A DNA stretch of 32,115 nucleotides from Sterolibacterium sp. (GTDB taxonomy: Bacteria; Pseudomonadota; Gammaproteobacteria; Burkholderiales; Rhodocyclaceae). The position numbers and the translations under genes were made by a program. Numbering within the stretch: position 1 is the stretch's first letter; each line of letters opens with the position of its first letter. Where the stretch lies: contig JAHFRE010000022.1 in assembly GCA_023258955.1 (NCBI GenBank), positions 1 to 32,115 on the forward strand, read 5' to 3'. The notes under the pieces were generated by a model. It searched no databases. It had not been told where the DNA came from and saw only the letters and a list, made by a program, of their open reading frames with translations. Below, piece by piece: positions 1 through 10,597 of the stretch.

Positions 1-2005
<2,005 letters not shown>

Positions 2006-2197
2006 CCCCACGCGGCGCGCGAGGCGTCGATAGCGCCGGCAACGCGCCTGCCGAGGCGATCCACGACGACCGATGTGCGCAAGCCGCTGACGCCGTGCAC
2101 GCGCACCTCACGTAACAGGTTGCGCGATCGTCGGCGCTGACTTCCATTCGGCCTCAGAGGAACCATTCAAGCCGAGGCGAATAGTCGCGCAGAAGAC

Positions 2198-3130
2198 CTA
2201 TCGGATCACCTCTTCTGCCAACCCATCCTGCGTCCCAGCTGGAAGGGTCGTGACGATCGCTACATCGCCAAGCACAACGACGGTGGCAAATCGCGGCGGA
2301 TCCTCTAGCCCATGCTTCGGGTACAACACCTTGGTGCTCGAACTGGCGCACGCCTGCGCATTGATCCTGGGCTCGGAAAATGCCACGGTGACCCGCGGAA
2401 TTCTCGATCTTCCGTACACCTCCACGAAGGCTGCCATAGACATGTCAATGTAAAATTGTGAGCCGTCGAGTCGCAACGCCCCGATGGGTGTCTCGGCGCC
2501 GGATGTCTTGTCGATGACGGAGGCGGCAAACCAGGCGTGGGTCACGGGCAGACTCGAGTCATGCATTGCCCGGCGAACGCGATAGGTATAGTCGCCCTCG
2601 CCCCATTTCACCTTCCTGCGAACGCTGACGAAATTGCCTTCATAGGCTGCAGCCTCGTAGTGGGTTCCAGGTAACCCATCGGCGTAGCTGAGAGGTATGG
2701 GTTGATTGTCGCTCGACCAGCGGGAAAATATGCCGCCACGTCCGAGAGCTACCTTTGTCTCGAGCTTCTTCGACGGCCAGCCGCCGCTCTTGGTTTGCAC
2801 TCCACCATAGAACTGGGTTCCGTTCACGCGGAAGAGGCCAAGGGGTGCGATAAAGAGGGCAACAGAATCGTCTACCCGACCGATTATCCGGAAGTCGACC
2901 GCGACCTCTGTGACGTCGTCGACCGTGGTGGTGCACACCCACCATATGTCCGCAGCATGCCAAGGATGCCGCGGTGGGTAATAGGCGCGATCCGCGTGCG
3001 CGATCAATGGCAGCGCGATCAGCGCAACGCCCACGACGCGTGCCAACGTCCTGGTCACACGGCGAGCCGATCGACCTAGCGCCAACTGCAATTTGCTGGA
3101 TATCGTTCGACCGCTATCGGCACCCATCAT
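2198..3130 (-). CDS. Secreted protein of unknown function, DUF3472-like
   Basis: A 310-residue protein. I chose the ATG at 3130 (a second ATG follows directly) because the longer reading overlaps the upstream dioxygenase gene, which ends at 3144. Residues 31-46 form a hydrophobic segment ending in AHA before D47, consistent with a Sec signal peptide, but the basic stretch before it is unusually long. A GTG at 3058 (residue 25) would give a more ordinary signal peptide. The mature part has the pattern FYGGVQT (107-113), GIFSRW (133-138) and EGNFVSVR (164-171), which reminds me of DUF3472, an all-beta domain of secreted bacterial proteins. That match is from memory and moderate. The gene follows the dioxygenase with a 13-bp gap, so the two are probably co-transcribed. 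Both lie in DNA poorer in G+C than the flanks. Confidence 0.7.
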   Translation of the reverse strand: MMGADSGRTISSKLQLALGRSARRVTRTLARVVGVALIALPLIAHADRAYYPPRHPWHAADIWWVCTTTVDDVTEVAVDFRIIGRVDDSVALFIAPLGLFRVNGTQFYGGVQTKSGGWPSKKLETKVALGRGGIFSRWSSDNQPIPLSYADGLPGTHYEAAAYEGNFVSVRRKVKWGEGDYTYRVRRAMHDSSLPVTHAWFAASVIDKTSGAETPIGALRLDGSQFYIDMSMAAFVEVYGRSRIPRVTVAFSEPRINAQACASSSTKVLYPKHGLEDPPRFATVVVLGDVAIVTTLPAGTQDGLAEEVIR

Positions 3131-3143
3131 GCTCTGCGACACA

Positions 3144-3764
3144 CTAGGTCTGTTCTGACTGCTCAACCAGGGGAATGCTCGATATCCAGCCGACGAGAAC
3201 CTTGCGGCTTCCAGAAGCCAGAGGCAAGGCACGGTGGATGCGGTTGGATGGGAAGATGATCAAGGTGCCCTTCCTGCCCAGCAATTCCTGCTCCTCATGC
3301 TCCAGGGAGAGCATGCTCGAATAGACATTGCCGGGATTGGGATCCTGGCTGTGTCCACAGTGGTCAGACAGCTCAAAGCCGCCCCCAGTGTATTCATTCG
3401 AGTCCGACAGGCTCACCGTGATGGTAAGGCGCCGCCTTGCTAGATAGTCGGCGCTCGGCCCGCTGTCAGCGTGCCACCCGTAGGCGTCGCCGGGCTCATG
3501 GTAATCGGTGTATTGGTACTGGCTGCACATGGGCTCGAGATCAGGTACGCGAAAACGATTCGCGTTATGAAAGTTCACGACCGATGTCAAGCTGTCGGTC
3601 AGGGCCTGAAAGCCCGGGTGGTCATGGTTGATCCAGGCCACCGTGCAATACGCATCTCCACCGCGGTGCGTGCGGTACTCTGACTTGGCCTCTTTGGCGT
3701 GGCCGATCAGCGCGTCTGCCTCGCTCGGCGAGAGAAAGTTGGGGATGATGACGTGCTGTTTCAT
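3144..3764 (-). CDS. 2-oxoglutarate/Fe(II) dioxygenase, prolyl-4-hydroxylase superfamily
   Basis: A 206-residue single-domain protein. The double-stranded beta-helix iron site is visible: HxD at H98 and D100 (YGWHADS), the distal histidine H177 (PSNRIHRALPL) and the 2-oxoglutarate-binding arginine R187 ten residues later (SGSRKVLVGW). The start of strand II reads RRLTITVSLSD and is followed by GGGFEL, typical of the P4Hc fold. Such enzymes hydroxylate protein side chains or small molecules using O2, 2-oxoglutarate and Fe(II); the substrate cannot be told from sequence. No signal peptide is seen, so it should be cytoplasmic. The start ATG has a GGGA four to five bases upstream. It is the first gene of a two-gene unit with the DUF3472-like protein and faces away from the methyltransferase at 4098. 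Confidence 0.9.
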   Translation of the reverse strand: MKQHVIIPNFLSPSEADALIGHAKEAKSEYRTHRGGDAYCTVAWINHDHPGFQALTDSLTSVVNFHNANRFRVPDLEPMCSQYQYTDYHEPGDAYGWHADSGPSADYLARRRLTITVSLSDSNEYTGGGFELSDHCGHSQDPNPGNVYSSMLSLEHEEQELLGRKGTLIIFPSNRIHRALPLASGSRKVLVGWISSIPLVEQSEQT

Positions 3765-4097
3765 GTGTCCCGAACCTCGTAGAGAACCTTCGCTGCGAGT
3801 GATTATAGCGATGGTGGTGCCGATCGCCGTTCGCGCACAGCTCAGCTTGCAGGTGCCAGCGCAATTGTGGTGTAGGCCGAAGCGAGCCCATCGATGTCGC
3901 TCTGCATGGTGGCCGGCGCGACATCATCGAACTCCGGCCGCGTCGGTTTCGCACAAGTTCCACCTTGCTCAGGCGATCGCGTTTAGAATCGAGAAGAGTC
4001 ACAAACATCAGCCGACGACCGAACTTGGCTTGGTCCAACCCAATGGCTGTCAAGATGCTCGGAAGCACCACAAACAGCAATTTGCCGACCCACACCG
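3765..4097. other. 333-bp non-coding divergent spacer
   Basis: This lies between the divergently read dioxygenase and methyltransferase genes. Open frames cross it on both strands but they continue as antisense shadows into the dioxygenase gene and show no family signature. The stretch from about 3955 to 4090 is AT-richer than the chromosome average. It should hold promoters for both directions, but I see no convincing paired -35/-10 set and no clear dyad. Confidence 0.5.
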
Positions 4098-5456
4098 ATG
4101 ACATACTTTGATCAGGCTGACTTGACTAGGTTGGATTCGATCCTCCATCGTGTGGAGCATGAGGCGCGCGACAACGATGACCTTGTCAATTCGCTCGCCA
4201 AGTTCTCGCTCCGGCTGACCGGCGACGTTTCGGAGATTCTTCGGACAGATCCCTATTCGGACCTATATATCGAAAGAATAAGGAGCGTTCATCGCGAAAT
4301 AATTGGCAAGGAACATTCTTCACAATTCGAGGGACTTCCCGAACTAAATCTGGAATATGAGTTGCAATGGCCCTACCCCTGGGGCACAAAGTCTCCCGAA
4401 ACGGTTGGCAGGCTCTTGATAGCCTATGGCTATTTGATCAGAGCCGCCAACCTTCCTTCATCGGCAAGAGTCCTGGAAGTTGGCTGTGGTTTAGGGTCTC
4501 TGACGTGGAATTTGGCGCGCATGGGCTACCGTGTCGATGCCATCGATCCGAATCCGCGGCAGTGCGAGTCGGTTTCCGCCTTCACCAAGGACTTTCCTGT
4601 CAGGCCCAACGTCATCGCGGCAACACTTGACCAGTGGCTGTCGGATAAAAGCGAGAGCTACAAGTACGATGCGGTCATCTTTTTTGAATCCTTCCATCAT
4701 TTGACCGATCACCAAAAGTGCCTAGAGACGTTGCTGTCGGCGCACATGGAACCGGATGGAAAGGTAGTTCTCGCAGCCGAGCCCGTATTTGAAAAGACGG
4801 GCCCATTATTGCCCTATCCGTGGGGCCCTCGACTTGATGGCGAATCGCTGAGGGCAATGAGACGGTGGGGGTGGATTGAACTTGGATTTACCAAGGCGTA
4901 TCTGGAAGGGCTGCTCAGGAAGTGCGGACTGCAATTCGAATGGTTCAGGAGCGATGTGGCCTTCCCGCACTCTCATGTGTTGATCGGCTCTCGACCACCG
5001 GGGCAGCCGGATGCTGGCATGGCGGCGTTCCGGCATTTCAAGAGCCGATTCTCGGATGGCATCGACTTTTCGAAGGATGGATTGCCTGACTTTGTCGCAG
5101 ACTGTTCGGGGCTATCGCACGTGGAGCCCTGGGGCCGCTGGTCGGAGGGTGACCAGGTCCGAATCATGTATGCGAGAAAGTTGCCTAGCAGATTCATTCT
5201 CGAGATAAGGCTGGCCAGTGTATTTGGGCCAAACACGCACGAGAAAATGAAAATAAAGGTCGGCGATGAGGAATGCGAAGCGGTCCTCGAAACAATCGAG
5301 TCACGCTCACTGTATCGATTCAGCTTACGATCGGTTGATGCGGACTCAATACTGATTGTCGTTCCAAACCCATTTCGGCCCAAGGACATACCCGAGTTGC
5401 AAAACGAAGACGCCAGACAATTGGGGATAGGCATACGTTCAATAGTGATTGTCTGA
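4098..5456 (+). CDS. Class I SAM-dependent methyltransferase with extra C-terminal beta domain
   Basis: A 452-residue protein. Residues 100-300 are a Rossmann methyltransferase: motif I VLEVGCGLGS at 125-134, the acidic residue ending strand 2 at D150 (AIDPN), and a motif IV-like DAVIFFESFHHL at 191-202. Residues 1-95 are a helical N-terminal extension. Residues about 325-452 form a separate domain beginning GLSHVEPWGRWSEG, rich in alternating hydrophobic strands. I have seen similar WGRWS-type modules attached to cell-envelope glycan enzymes, but the assignment is tentative. The acceptor is unknown; a surface glycan is a guess. No strong Shine-Dalgarno precedes the ATG. Codons are markedly A/T-richer than in neighbouring genes (for example around 4255-4320), pointing to recent transfer together with the two genes upstream. 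Its stop lies 26 bases from the convergent permease gene. Confidence 0.88.
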   Translation: MTYFDQADLTRLDSILHRVEHEARDNDDLVNSLAKFSLRLTGDVSEILRTDPYSDLYIERIRSVHREIIGKEHSSQFEGLPELNLEYELQWPYPWGTKSPETVGRLLIAYGYLIRAANLPSSARVLEVGCGLGSLTWNLARMGYRVDAIDPNPRQCESVSAFTKDFPVRPNVIAATLDQWLSDKSESYKYDAVIFFESFHHLTDHQKCLETLLSAHMEPDGKVVLAAEPVFEKTGPLLPYPWGPRLDGESLRAMRRWGWIELGFTKAYLEGLLRKCGLQFEWFRSDVAFPHSHVLIGSRPPGQPDAGMAAFRHFKSRFSDGIDFSKDGLPDFVADCSGLSHVEPWGRWSEGDQVRIMYARKLPSRFILEIRLASVFGPNTHEKMKIKVGDEECEAVLETIESRSLYRFSLRSVDADSILIVVPNPFRPKDIPELQNEDARQLGIGIRSIVIV

Positions 5457-5482
5457 GTTGATGGGGATCGCCGCCCTCAGAC

Positions 5483-6649
5483 TCACGCCGCGCGCAGGGC
5501 GTCGACGATCTCCAGACGCGCCGCGCGCAACGCCGGCAGAAAGCCGCCGACCAGGCCCATGGCCAGGGCGAAGGCCAGGCTCTTGGCGATGATGGCCGGG
5601 TTGAGGGAGAAGGAAAAGGCCAGCTCGTTGAACGATTGCCAGTTCAGCGTGGACACGCTGAAGAACTGCATGAAGGAGGCCAGGCCCAGGCCGACGACGC
5701 CCCCGGCCAGGGCCAGCAGCATCGACTCGAACAGGAAGGCGGCCAGCACCCCCGCCCGGCGGAAACCCAGGGCGCGCAGGGTGCCTATCTCTGCGGTGCG
5801 CGACGCCACCGCCGCGTACATGGTGATCATGGCACCGATCACGGCGCCGATGGAAAAGATCACCGACAGGGTCAGGCCGAGGATGGTGATGAAGGCCGAC
5901 AGCGCCGCCGACTGGTCGGCGTAGTACTGGGACTCGCGCTTGGCTTCGAGCTTCAGGCGCGGATCGTCGTCGATCGCCTGGTGCAGGCTGGCGTAGGCCT
6001 CGGCGTCGGTCAGGCGGAACAGCATCGAGGAATACACCGGGCGGCGAAAGGCCGGCATCAATTGGTCGATGTCGCCCCACATCTCCGAATCGTAGGCGCT
6101 GCGGCCGGCGTCGAATACGCCGACCACGCTCCACTCGCGACCGCCGAAGCGCACCCGCTCGCCCAGCCCGGCGCCGACAAAGCGCTCGGCGATGGCGCGC
6201 CCGGCGACGACCTCGTTGGCGCCGGGCCGGAACATGCGCCCGGCGATCAGCTGCGCCTGCGGCCGCAGTTCCAGTCCCATCGGGCCAAGACCGCGGATCA
6301 CCACGTTGGCCGGCCGCACCGTGTCGCGCTTCATGAGCGAGATCAGCACCACGCTCTCTTTCGACACCAGGCGCGCGCCGCCCGCGCCGATGGCGACCTC
6401 CGGCCGGCTCTCCACGATCGCCGCCTTGTCGCGTTCCAGGCCGCTCATCACCTCGCTCTCCGAGCCGCGGCGGATCACCACCGCGTTGTCGGCCGAGCCC
6501 GTCTCGACCAGGGTCTTTTTCAATCCGGCGTCGAGCATCAGCACCGCGGCGAAGACGAACACCACCAGCGCCATGCCGCCGGCGGTGAGCAACGTGGTCA
6601 GGCGGCGCGCCCACAGATTGCGCAGGCTGTAGCGGAAGGGGATGATCAC
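5483..6649 (-). CDS. ABC transporter permease, FtsX/MacB type (second permease)
   Basis: I chose the GTG at 6649 (388 residues), which begins seven bases after the upstream permease's last coding base, giving an N-terminus VIIPFRYSLRNLWARR that fits the family. An ATG at 6676 would overlap the upstream gene by 23 bases and add nine residues; it has a GGGTGA nine bases ahead and cannot be excluded. Topology is that of FtsX-type permeases: one membrane helix near the N-terminus (GGMALVVFVFAAVLML), a long periplasmic region, then three C-terminal helices, the first near AFITILGLTLSVIFSIGAVI. The sequence TAEIGTLRALGFRR is the cytoplasmic coupling segment of this family. It is the last gene of the export operon and presumably pairs with the permease encoded just upstream. 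Confidence 0.9.
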   Translation of the reverse strand: MIIPFRYSLRNLWARRLTTLLTAGGMALVVFVFAAVLMLDAGLKKTLVETGSADNAVVIRRGSESEVMSGLERDKAAIVESRPEVAIGAGGARLVSKESVVLISLMKRDTVRPANVVIRGLGPMGLELRPQAQLIAGRMFRPGANEVVAGRAIAERFVGAGLGERVRFGGREWSVVGVFDAGRSAYDSEMWGDIDQLMPAFRRPVYSSMLFRLTDAEAYASLHQAIDDDPRLKLEAKRESQYYADQSAALSAFITILGLTLSVIFSIGAVIGAMITMYAAVASRTAEIGTLRALGFRRAGVLAAFLFESMLLALAGGVVGLGLASFMQFFSVSTLNWQSFNELAFSFSLNPAIIAKSLAFALAMGLVGGFLPALRAARLEIVDALRAA

Positions 6650-6653
6650 GGCT

Positions 6654-7811
6654 TCAAGCGATCGCGCGCAGGCCATCGACGATATTCACCCGCGCCGCGT
6701 AGCGGCCGGGCCAGGCCGCTGCCACCAGGCCGACGCCGAGGGTGCACGCGGCCTGCAAGGCGACGGTCTCGATCGACACGGTGAACACCGGGAACAGCGA
6801 ACCGGTGGCGCGGCCGAAGGCGGCGGCCACGGGAAAGGTCAGGGCGATACCCAGGCAACCGCCGACGGCCGCGATTGCCAGCGATTCGCCGACGATCAGG
6901 CCGACCACGAAGCGCGGTGGAAAGCCGAGCGCCTTCAGCGTCGCGTACTCGGCGGAGCGCTCGCGCGCCGTCATCGCCATGGTGTTGGCCATGACCGCCA
7001 GGATGATGAAGATCACCAGGAAGGAGACCAGGCGGATGGCGACGACAATGGCCTCGATCATCGAGACGAAGGAGAGCTGGAATGCCTTCTCGGTCTCGGT
7101 CAGGGTCTCGGCCAGGGAATTGGCGAATTGGGTGTCGATCTCGCGGCTGATCTCGGCCGCCCTGCCGGGATTGGACAGCTCGACGACGTAGATGCCGACC
7201 TGGTTGGCACGGCGCGGCGCCGTCCGCTTCATGGTTTCGTTGAGGTAGTCCCAGTGGAAGAAGAACTGCGAGGTATCGACGCTCTGGTCGCGGCCATCGT
7301 AGATCGCCCGCACCACGAAATCCCAGTTACCGGGAAAGATGGTGCCCTTCAGGGTCACGCCGTCGCCGACCTTGAAGCCGTAGGTCTCGGCCAGCTTGCG
7401 CCCGACCACAGCGCCCTTGCGGTCGCGCTGGAAGTCGCGCCGCGCCGAGGGATCGATGACGAATTCGGGAAAGAGGTCGAAGTAATTGTGGGCGTCGACG
7501 GCGAATTGCGGAAAGAAGTTCTTCGGCTCCTTGTAGATACCACCGAACCAGTTGGCGATCGAGACCTGGCTCACCCCCTCCACCTGGCGAATCTTCTGCT
7601 CGTAGCTGGGCGGCAGCGAGAACACCAGCGAGATGGCGTTGCGGGTGATCAGCCGCGCCGTCGACGCCGCCTTGGCACCGGCGTACCAGGCGTCGACCAC
7701 CGTCGACAGCAGGCCGAAGGCCAGTATCGCCACCACCAAGCCGAGCAGGGTCAGGGCCGTCCTCAGCTTGTGGCGCAGGGCGTTCCTGAGGATCAGCTTG
7801 GCGGTCTGCAT
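6654..7811 (-). CDS. ABC transporter permease, FtsX/MacB type (first permease)
   Basis: A 385-residue protein from the ATG at 7811 (MQTAKLILRNALRHKLRT). A longer reading to 7859 adds 16 residues without family character and runs into the GC-rich repeat-like element, so I rejected it. It has an N-terminal helix (LTLLGLVVAILAFGLL), a periplasmic MacB-like core domain, and three C-terminal helices, with the coupling motif RSAEYATLKALGFPPR. These permeases do not move substrate through a classical channel; in MacB they transmit ATP-driven motion to the periplasm (family knowledge). Its stop is four bases ahead of the GTG of the next permease, so translation is probably coupled. A 113-bp gap separates it from the ATPase gene, unusual inside this otherwise tight operon. 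Confidence 0.9.
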   Translation of the reverse strand: MQTAKLILRNALRHKLRTALTLLGLVVAILAFGLLSTVVDAWYAGAKAASTARLITRNAISLVFSLPPSYEQKIRQVEGVSQVSIANWFGGIYKEPKNFFPQFAVDAHNYFDLFPEFVIDPSARRDFQRDRKGAVVGRKLAETYGFKVGDGVTLKGTIFPGNWDFVVRAIYDGRDQSVDTSQFFFHWDYLNETMKRTAPRRANQVGIYVVELSNPGRAAEISREIDTQFANSLAETLTETEKAFQLSFVSMIEAIVVAIRLVSFLVIFIILAVMANTMAMTARERSAEYATLKALGFPPRFVVGLIVGESLAIAAVGGCLGIALTFPVAAAFGRATGSLFPVFTVSIETVALQAACTLGVGLVAAAWPGRYAARVNIVDGLRAIA

Positions 7812-7870
7812 GTCAGTATGGCCGGGCCGCGACCGAAGGAAGTCCCCGCGGGGCCCCAACGTACTGACCC

Positions 7871-7909
7871 GCCCCCTCGGGGGGCAGCGAACAAAGTGAG
7901 CGTGGGGGC
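7871..7909. repeat. GC-rich intergenic element, possible dispersed repeat
   Basis: Inside the 113-bp gap between ATPase and permease genes lies a 39-bp element with a perfect hairpin half (CCCCC-TC-GGGGG core near 7872-7883), followed by GCAGCGAACAAAGTGAGCG and a final GGGGGC that can alternatively pair with the first GCCCCC at 7871-7876. I recall very similar elements scattered between genes in betaproteobacterial genomes. Within this window I see only one copy. The two mutually exclusive pairings could affect read-through to the permeases, but this is inference. Confidence 0.5.
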
Positions 7910-7924
7910 AGTTTCATATTCGCC

Positions 7925-8614
7925 TCAGGCGCGCAGCTCCTCGCGCCGCGACAGCTCGCCCTTGTCCAGGTGCATCACGGCGCGGGCGTGGGCGGCGGCA
8001 CGGCTGTCGTGGGTGACCATGACGATGGTCTTGCCCATCTCCTCGTTGAGGCGGCAGAGCAGGCTCATCACCTCGGCGGCGGAGTCGCGGTCGAGGTCGC
8101 CGGTCGGTTCGTCGGCGACGATCAGGGTCGGATCGACCACCAGGGCGCGGGCGACGGCGACCCGTTGCTGCTGGCCGCCCGACAGTTCGTTGGGCCGGTG
8201 TTCGAGGCGGTCGCTGAGACCCACCAGCTGCAAGGCCAGGGTCGCGCGCTGGCGCCGCTCGGCGCGCGACAGCGAAGTCAGCAGCAGCGGCAGCTCGACG
8301 TTCTCCAGCGCCGAGAGCACCGGCATCAGGTTGTAGAACTGAAAGATGAAACCGATGTGGGCGGCGCGCCAGTCGGCCAGGGCGCGCTCGCCGAGGCCGA
8401 CGATGTCCACCCCCGCGACCACGATGTGGCCTTCGTCGGGCCGGTCGATGCCGGCGAGCAGATTGAGCAATGTGCTCTTGCCGGAGCCGCTGGGTCCCAT
8501 CAGCGCCAGGAACTCGCCGGCGCCGATGTCCAGGCTGACCCCCGAGAGCACGGCCACGGTCTGCTCGCCGCGGCGATAGCTCTTCACCACGCCATCGAGC
8601 GAGATCAGATTCAT
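7925..8614 (-). CDS. ABC transporter ATP-binding protein, MacB/LolD type
   Basis: A 229-residue nucleotide-binding domain, the usual length for a stand-alone LolD-type ATPase. All motifs are intact: Walker [10 protein letters not shown] from residue 40, Q-loop Q92 (FIFQFYN), signature LSGGQQQR from 144, Walker B LIVADEP from 164 with catalytic E169, D-loop GDLD and switch histidine H202. The start ATG overlaps the stop of the membrane-fusion gene by four bases (ATGA at 8611-8614), so translation is coupled. It powers the two FtsX-type permeases encoded downstream. The substrate is not evident. Lipoprotein release is less likely than export because the operon encodes a membrane-fusion protein. 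Confidence 0.95.
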   Translation of the reverse strand: MNLISLDGVVKSYRRGEQTVAVLSGVSLDIGAGEFLALMGPSGSGKSTLLNLLAGIDRPDEGHIVVAGVDIVGLGERALADWRAAHIGFIFQFYNLMPVLSALENVELPLLLTSLSRAERRQRATLALQLVGLSDRLEHRPNELSGGQQQRVAVARALVVDPTLIVADEPTGDLDRDSAAEVMSLLCRLNEEMGKTIVMVTHDSRAAAHARAVMHLDKGELSRREELRA

Positions 8615-9840
8615 TGCTTGGCGGCCAGCTTCACCGCCATGCCATCGACCAGCTTGTCGTCGGGCTTCAGCACCAGCTTGTCGCCGGCGCGCAGGGGCAC
8701 ACCGACACCGCTGACGACCAGCGCCTCGCCGAGCGTCTCGGCGCTCGCCACCTCCACCATCTTGAGCCTGCCCTCGTTGACCACGAAGACCACGCTCTTG
8801 CCGTCACGCTTGGCCAGCGCCAGCGGGTTGACGACGGTGCGCGGGCGGCGCTGCTCCGGCGCCACCGCCTGGGAGAGGAAAGCCACTTTGGCGCTCATCT
8901 CCGGCAGGATGCGCGCCCCCTGCCCCGGGTCACGATCGACGAAGCGCACCTTGGTCATCACCGTCGCCTTGGCCCGATCGACGGTCGGCACCAGGCGTGA
9001 GACGACGCCGCGAAAGCGCCGCTCGGGAAAAGCATCGAGCTGGATCTCGCAGGGTTGGTCGACCCTTATCTTCTGCAGATTGGCCTCGGACACGTCGGCC
9101 TCGACCTCCAGCGTGTCCATGTCGGCGACCGTCACCACGGCGCCCTTGGTGTCGAGCGAGGAGGAAAACGGCGTCACGGTATCGCCGACGTTGGCGTTCT
9201 TGGTCAGCACGACGCCATCGAAAGGGGCGCGGATCAGCGTCTGCGCCAGCGCCACCTCGGCGACGTTGGCGTTGGCCTGGGCCGCCGCCAGCGCGGCGCG
9301 GGCGCTGGTCTCGGCGGCGCTGGCCTTCAGGTAGCGGGCCTGGGCGGCGTCGACCGCCGACGCCGAGAGATATTTCTGCGCCGCCAGATCCTGGGTGCGG
9401 CGATTGGCCGCCGCCGCGTCGGTCATCTCCGCCTGGGCCTGATTGATGCCGGCGCGCGCCACCGCCACGTTGGCGCGCGCCTGGGCCAGGCTGGCCGTGA
9501 CGTCCTGGTTTTCGATGCGCGCGATCACCTCGCCGCGTTTGACCACGCTGCCTTCGACCACGCCCAGCCACTCGAGCCGGCCGCTGGCCTTGGACGCGAT
9601 CGCCGCCTTGCGCTGCGCCACCACGTAGCCAGCGGCGTTGAGCAGGGTGAGCCCCTGGTAGGGATAGGCGCTGCCCACCGTCACCGTCTCGACGTTGGGC
9701 TCGCCGAAGCCGCGCCCGACGAGCGCTGCGACGATCAGGAGCAGCGCCGCGGCGAGCAGCCAGCGGCGCCAGCGGCGTGTCTTGGAGCGACCGCCGGCAG
9801 CACGATCGATCCGTAGAGCTTGGAGGCCGGGACTGGACAT
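8611..9840 (-). CDS. Periplasmic adaptor (membrane-fusion) protein, HlyD/MacA-like
   Basis: A 409-residue protein from the ATG at 9840 ([13 protein letters not shown]). The frame extends to 9966, but that stretch crosses the promoter and the divergent hydrolase start, so I shortened it. An N-terminal signal anchor spans about residues 26-44 after an Arg-rich stretch. Next come a barrel-sandwich (lipoyl-like) half ending near [13 protein letters not shown], a long Ala/Gln-rich coiled-coil hairpin (about 110-195), the second lipoyl half ([19 protein letters not shown]), then beta-barrel and membrane-proximal domains. It links the inner-membrane transporter to an outer-membrane channel, which is not encoded here. 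It is the first gene of the operon. The 5' leader is about 22 bases with no clear Shine-Dalgarno. Confidence 0.92.
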   Translation of the reverse strand: MSSPGLQALRIDRAAGGRSKTRRWRRWLLAAALLLIVAALVGRGFGEPNVETVTVGSAYPYQGLTLLNAAGYVVAQRKAAIASKASGRLEWLGVVEGSVVKRGEVIARIENQDVTASLAQARANVAVARAGINQAQAEMTDAAAANRRTQDLAAQKYLSASAVDAAQARYLKASAAETSARAALAAAQANANVAEVALAQTLIRAPFDGVVLTKNANVGDTVTPFSSSLDTKGAVVTVADMDTLEVEADVSEANLQKIRVDQPCEIQLDAFPERRFRGVVSRLVPTVDRAKATVMTKVRFVDRDPGQGARILPEMSAKVAFLSQAVAPEQRRPRTVVNPLALAKRDGKSVVFVVNEGRLKMVEVASAETLGEALVVSGVGVPLRAGDKLVLKPDDKLVDGMAVKLAAKQ

Positions 9841-9861
9841 GGTGACAAGCGTCTGGGGAAA

Positions 9862-9899
9862 AGGGAAAATTATAGGGCCTGGCGCAGGCGCCAGAATAG
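9862..9899 (-). promoter_or_regulatory. Predicted promoter of the export operon with a perfect dyad
   Basis: On the minus strand a consensus -10 box TATAAT lies at 9874-9869, predicting a start near 9862 and a 22-base leader. Just upstream, where the spacer and -35 should be, is a perfect inverted repeat CTGGCGC-AG-GCGCCAG at 9879-9894. No good -35 hexamer is seen at 16-18 bp spacing. A dyad in this place suggests an operator for a repressor or for a MerR-type activator. No regulator gene is adjacent. The same region must also serve the divergent hydrolase gene at 9923. Confidence 0.5.
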
Positions 9900-9922
9900 C
9901 GGCATAGACGAGGAGATGCACC

Positions 9923-10597
9923 ATGGGCGAGATGATCAAGTTCCAGCGACCGGATGGGCAGCGCATCGACGGCTACTTCGCCGACGCCGGCTCGGGCCGG
10001 CCGGGCGTCGTCGTGATCCAGGAATGGTGGGGGCTCAACCAGCACATTTGTTCGATCGCCGATCGGCTATCCGCCGCCGGCTACAACGCCCTCGCGCCCG
10101 ACCTCTATCGCGGCCGCGTCACCCAGCAACCCGACGAGGCCCAGCACATGATGACCGGCCTCGACTTCCCCGGCGCCACCCACCAGGACATCCGCGGCGC
10201 TGTGCAACACCTCGCCGCTATGGGCGCTCAGTTGGGTAGCAAGGTGGGGGTGATGGGCTATTGCATGGGCGGCGCCCTGACCATCGCCGCCGCGGTACAC
10301 TTGCCGGAGATCGCTGCGGCGGTCTGCTTCTACGGCATCCCCGACCAGGGCTTCGCCGATCCGGCCAAGATCGCCTGTCCCTTCCAGGCGCACTTCGCCA
10401 GCCGCGACAACTGGTGCACGCCGCAAGCGGTCGATGCGCTGGAGCGCGCGATGATCGCCGCCGGCAAGCTGCCCGAGATCCATCGCTACGAGGCCGACCA
10501 CGCCTTCTGCAACCTGACCCGGCCCGAGGTCTACGATGCGCGCTGCGCCAGCCTCGCCTGGGATCGCACGCTCGCCTTCTGGAAGAAGAATCTGTAG
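9923..10597 (+). CDS. Dienelactone hydrolase family protein
   Basis: A 224-residue alpha/beta hydrolase. The Cys-Asp-His triad of dienelactone hydrolases can be placed at C114 (GYCMGG), D162 (SRDNWC) and H193 (ADHAFCN). The conserved glutamate that activates the cysteine is in QEWWGLN (E34). Length agrees with the family (about 230). The start is supported by AGGAG at 9911-9915, seven bases before the ATG. True dienelactone hydrolases act in chlorocatechol degradation, but many family members sit elsewhere and are general carboxyl-ester or lactone hydrolases. With no catechol genes nearby the substrate is open. It is read divergently from the export operon and converges on the dehydrogenase, with the two stop codons directly abutting at 10597/10598. 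Confidence 0.93.
   Translation: MGEMIKFQRPDGQRIDGYFADAGSGRPGVVVIQEWWGLNQHICSIADRLSAAGYNALAPDLYRGRVTQQPDEAQHMMTGLDFPGATHQDIRGAVQHLAAMGAQLGSKVGVMGYCMGGALTIAAAVHLPEIAAAVCFYGIPDQGFADPAKIACPFQAHFASRDNWCTPQAVDALERAMIAAGKLPEIHRYEADHAFCNLTRPEVYDARCASLAWDRTLAFWKKNL

Noticed and set aside
3622-4104. 160-residue minus-strand frame with a hydrophobic start
   Set aside because: Its second half is a shadow of the dioxygenase gene and the first half has no ribosome site or family resemblance.
6642-9334. Two long plus-strand open frames of 564 and 454 residues
   Set aside because: Antisense to the permease, ATPase and adaptor genes, which show complete motifs on the other strand.
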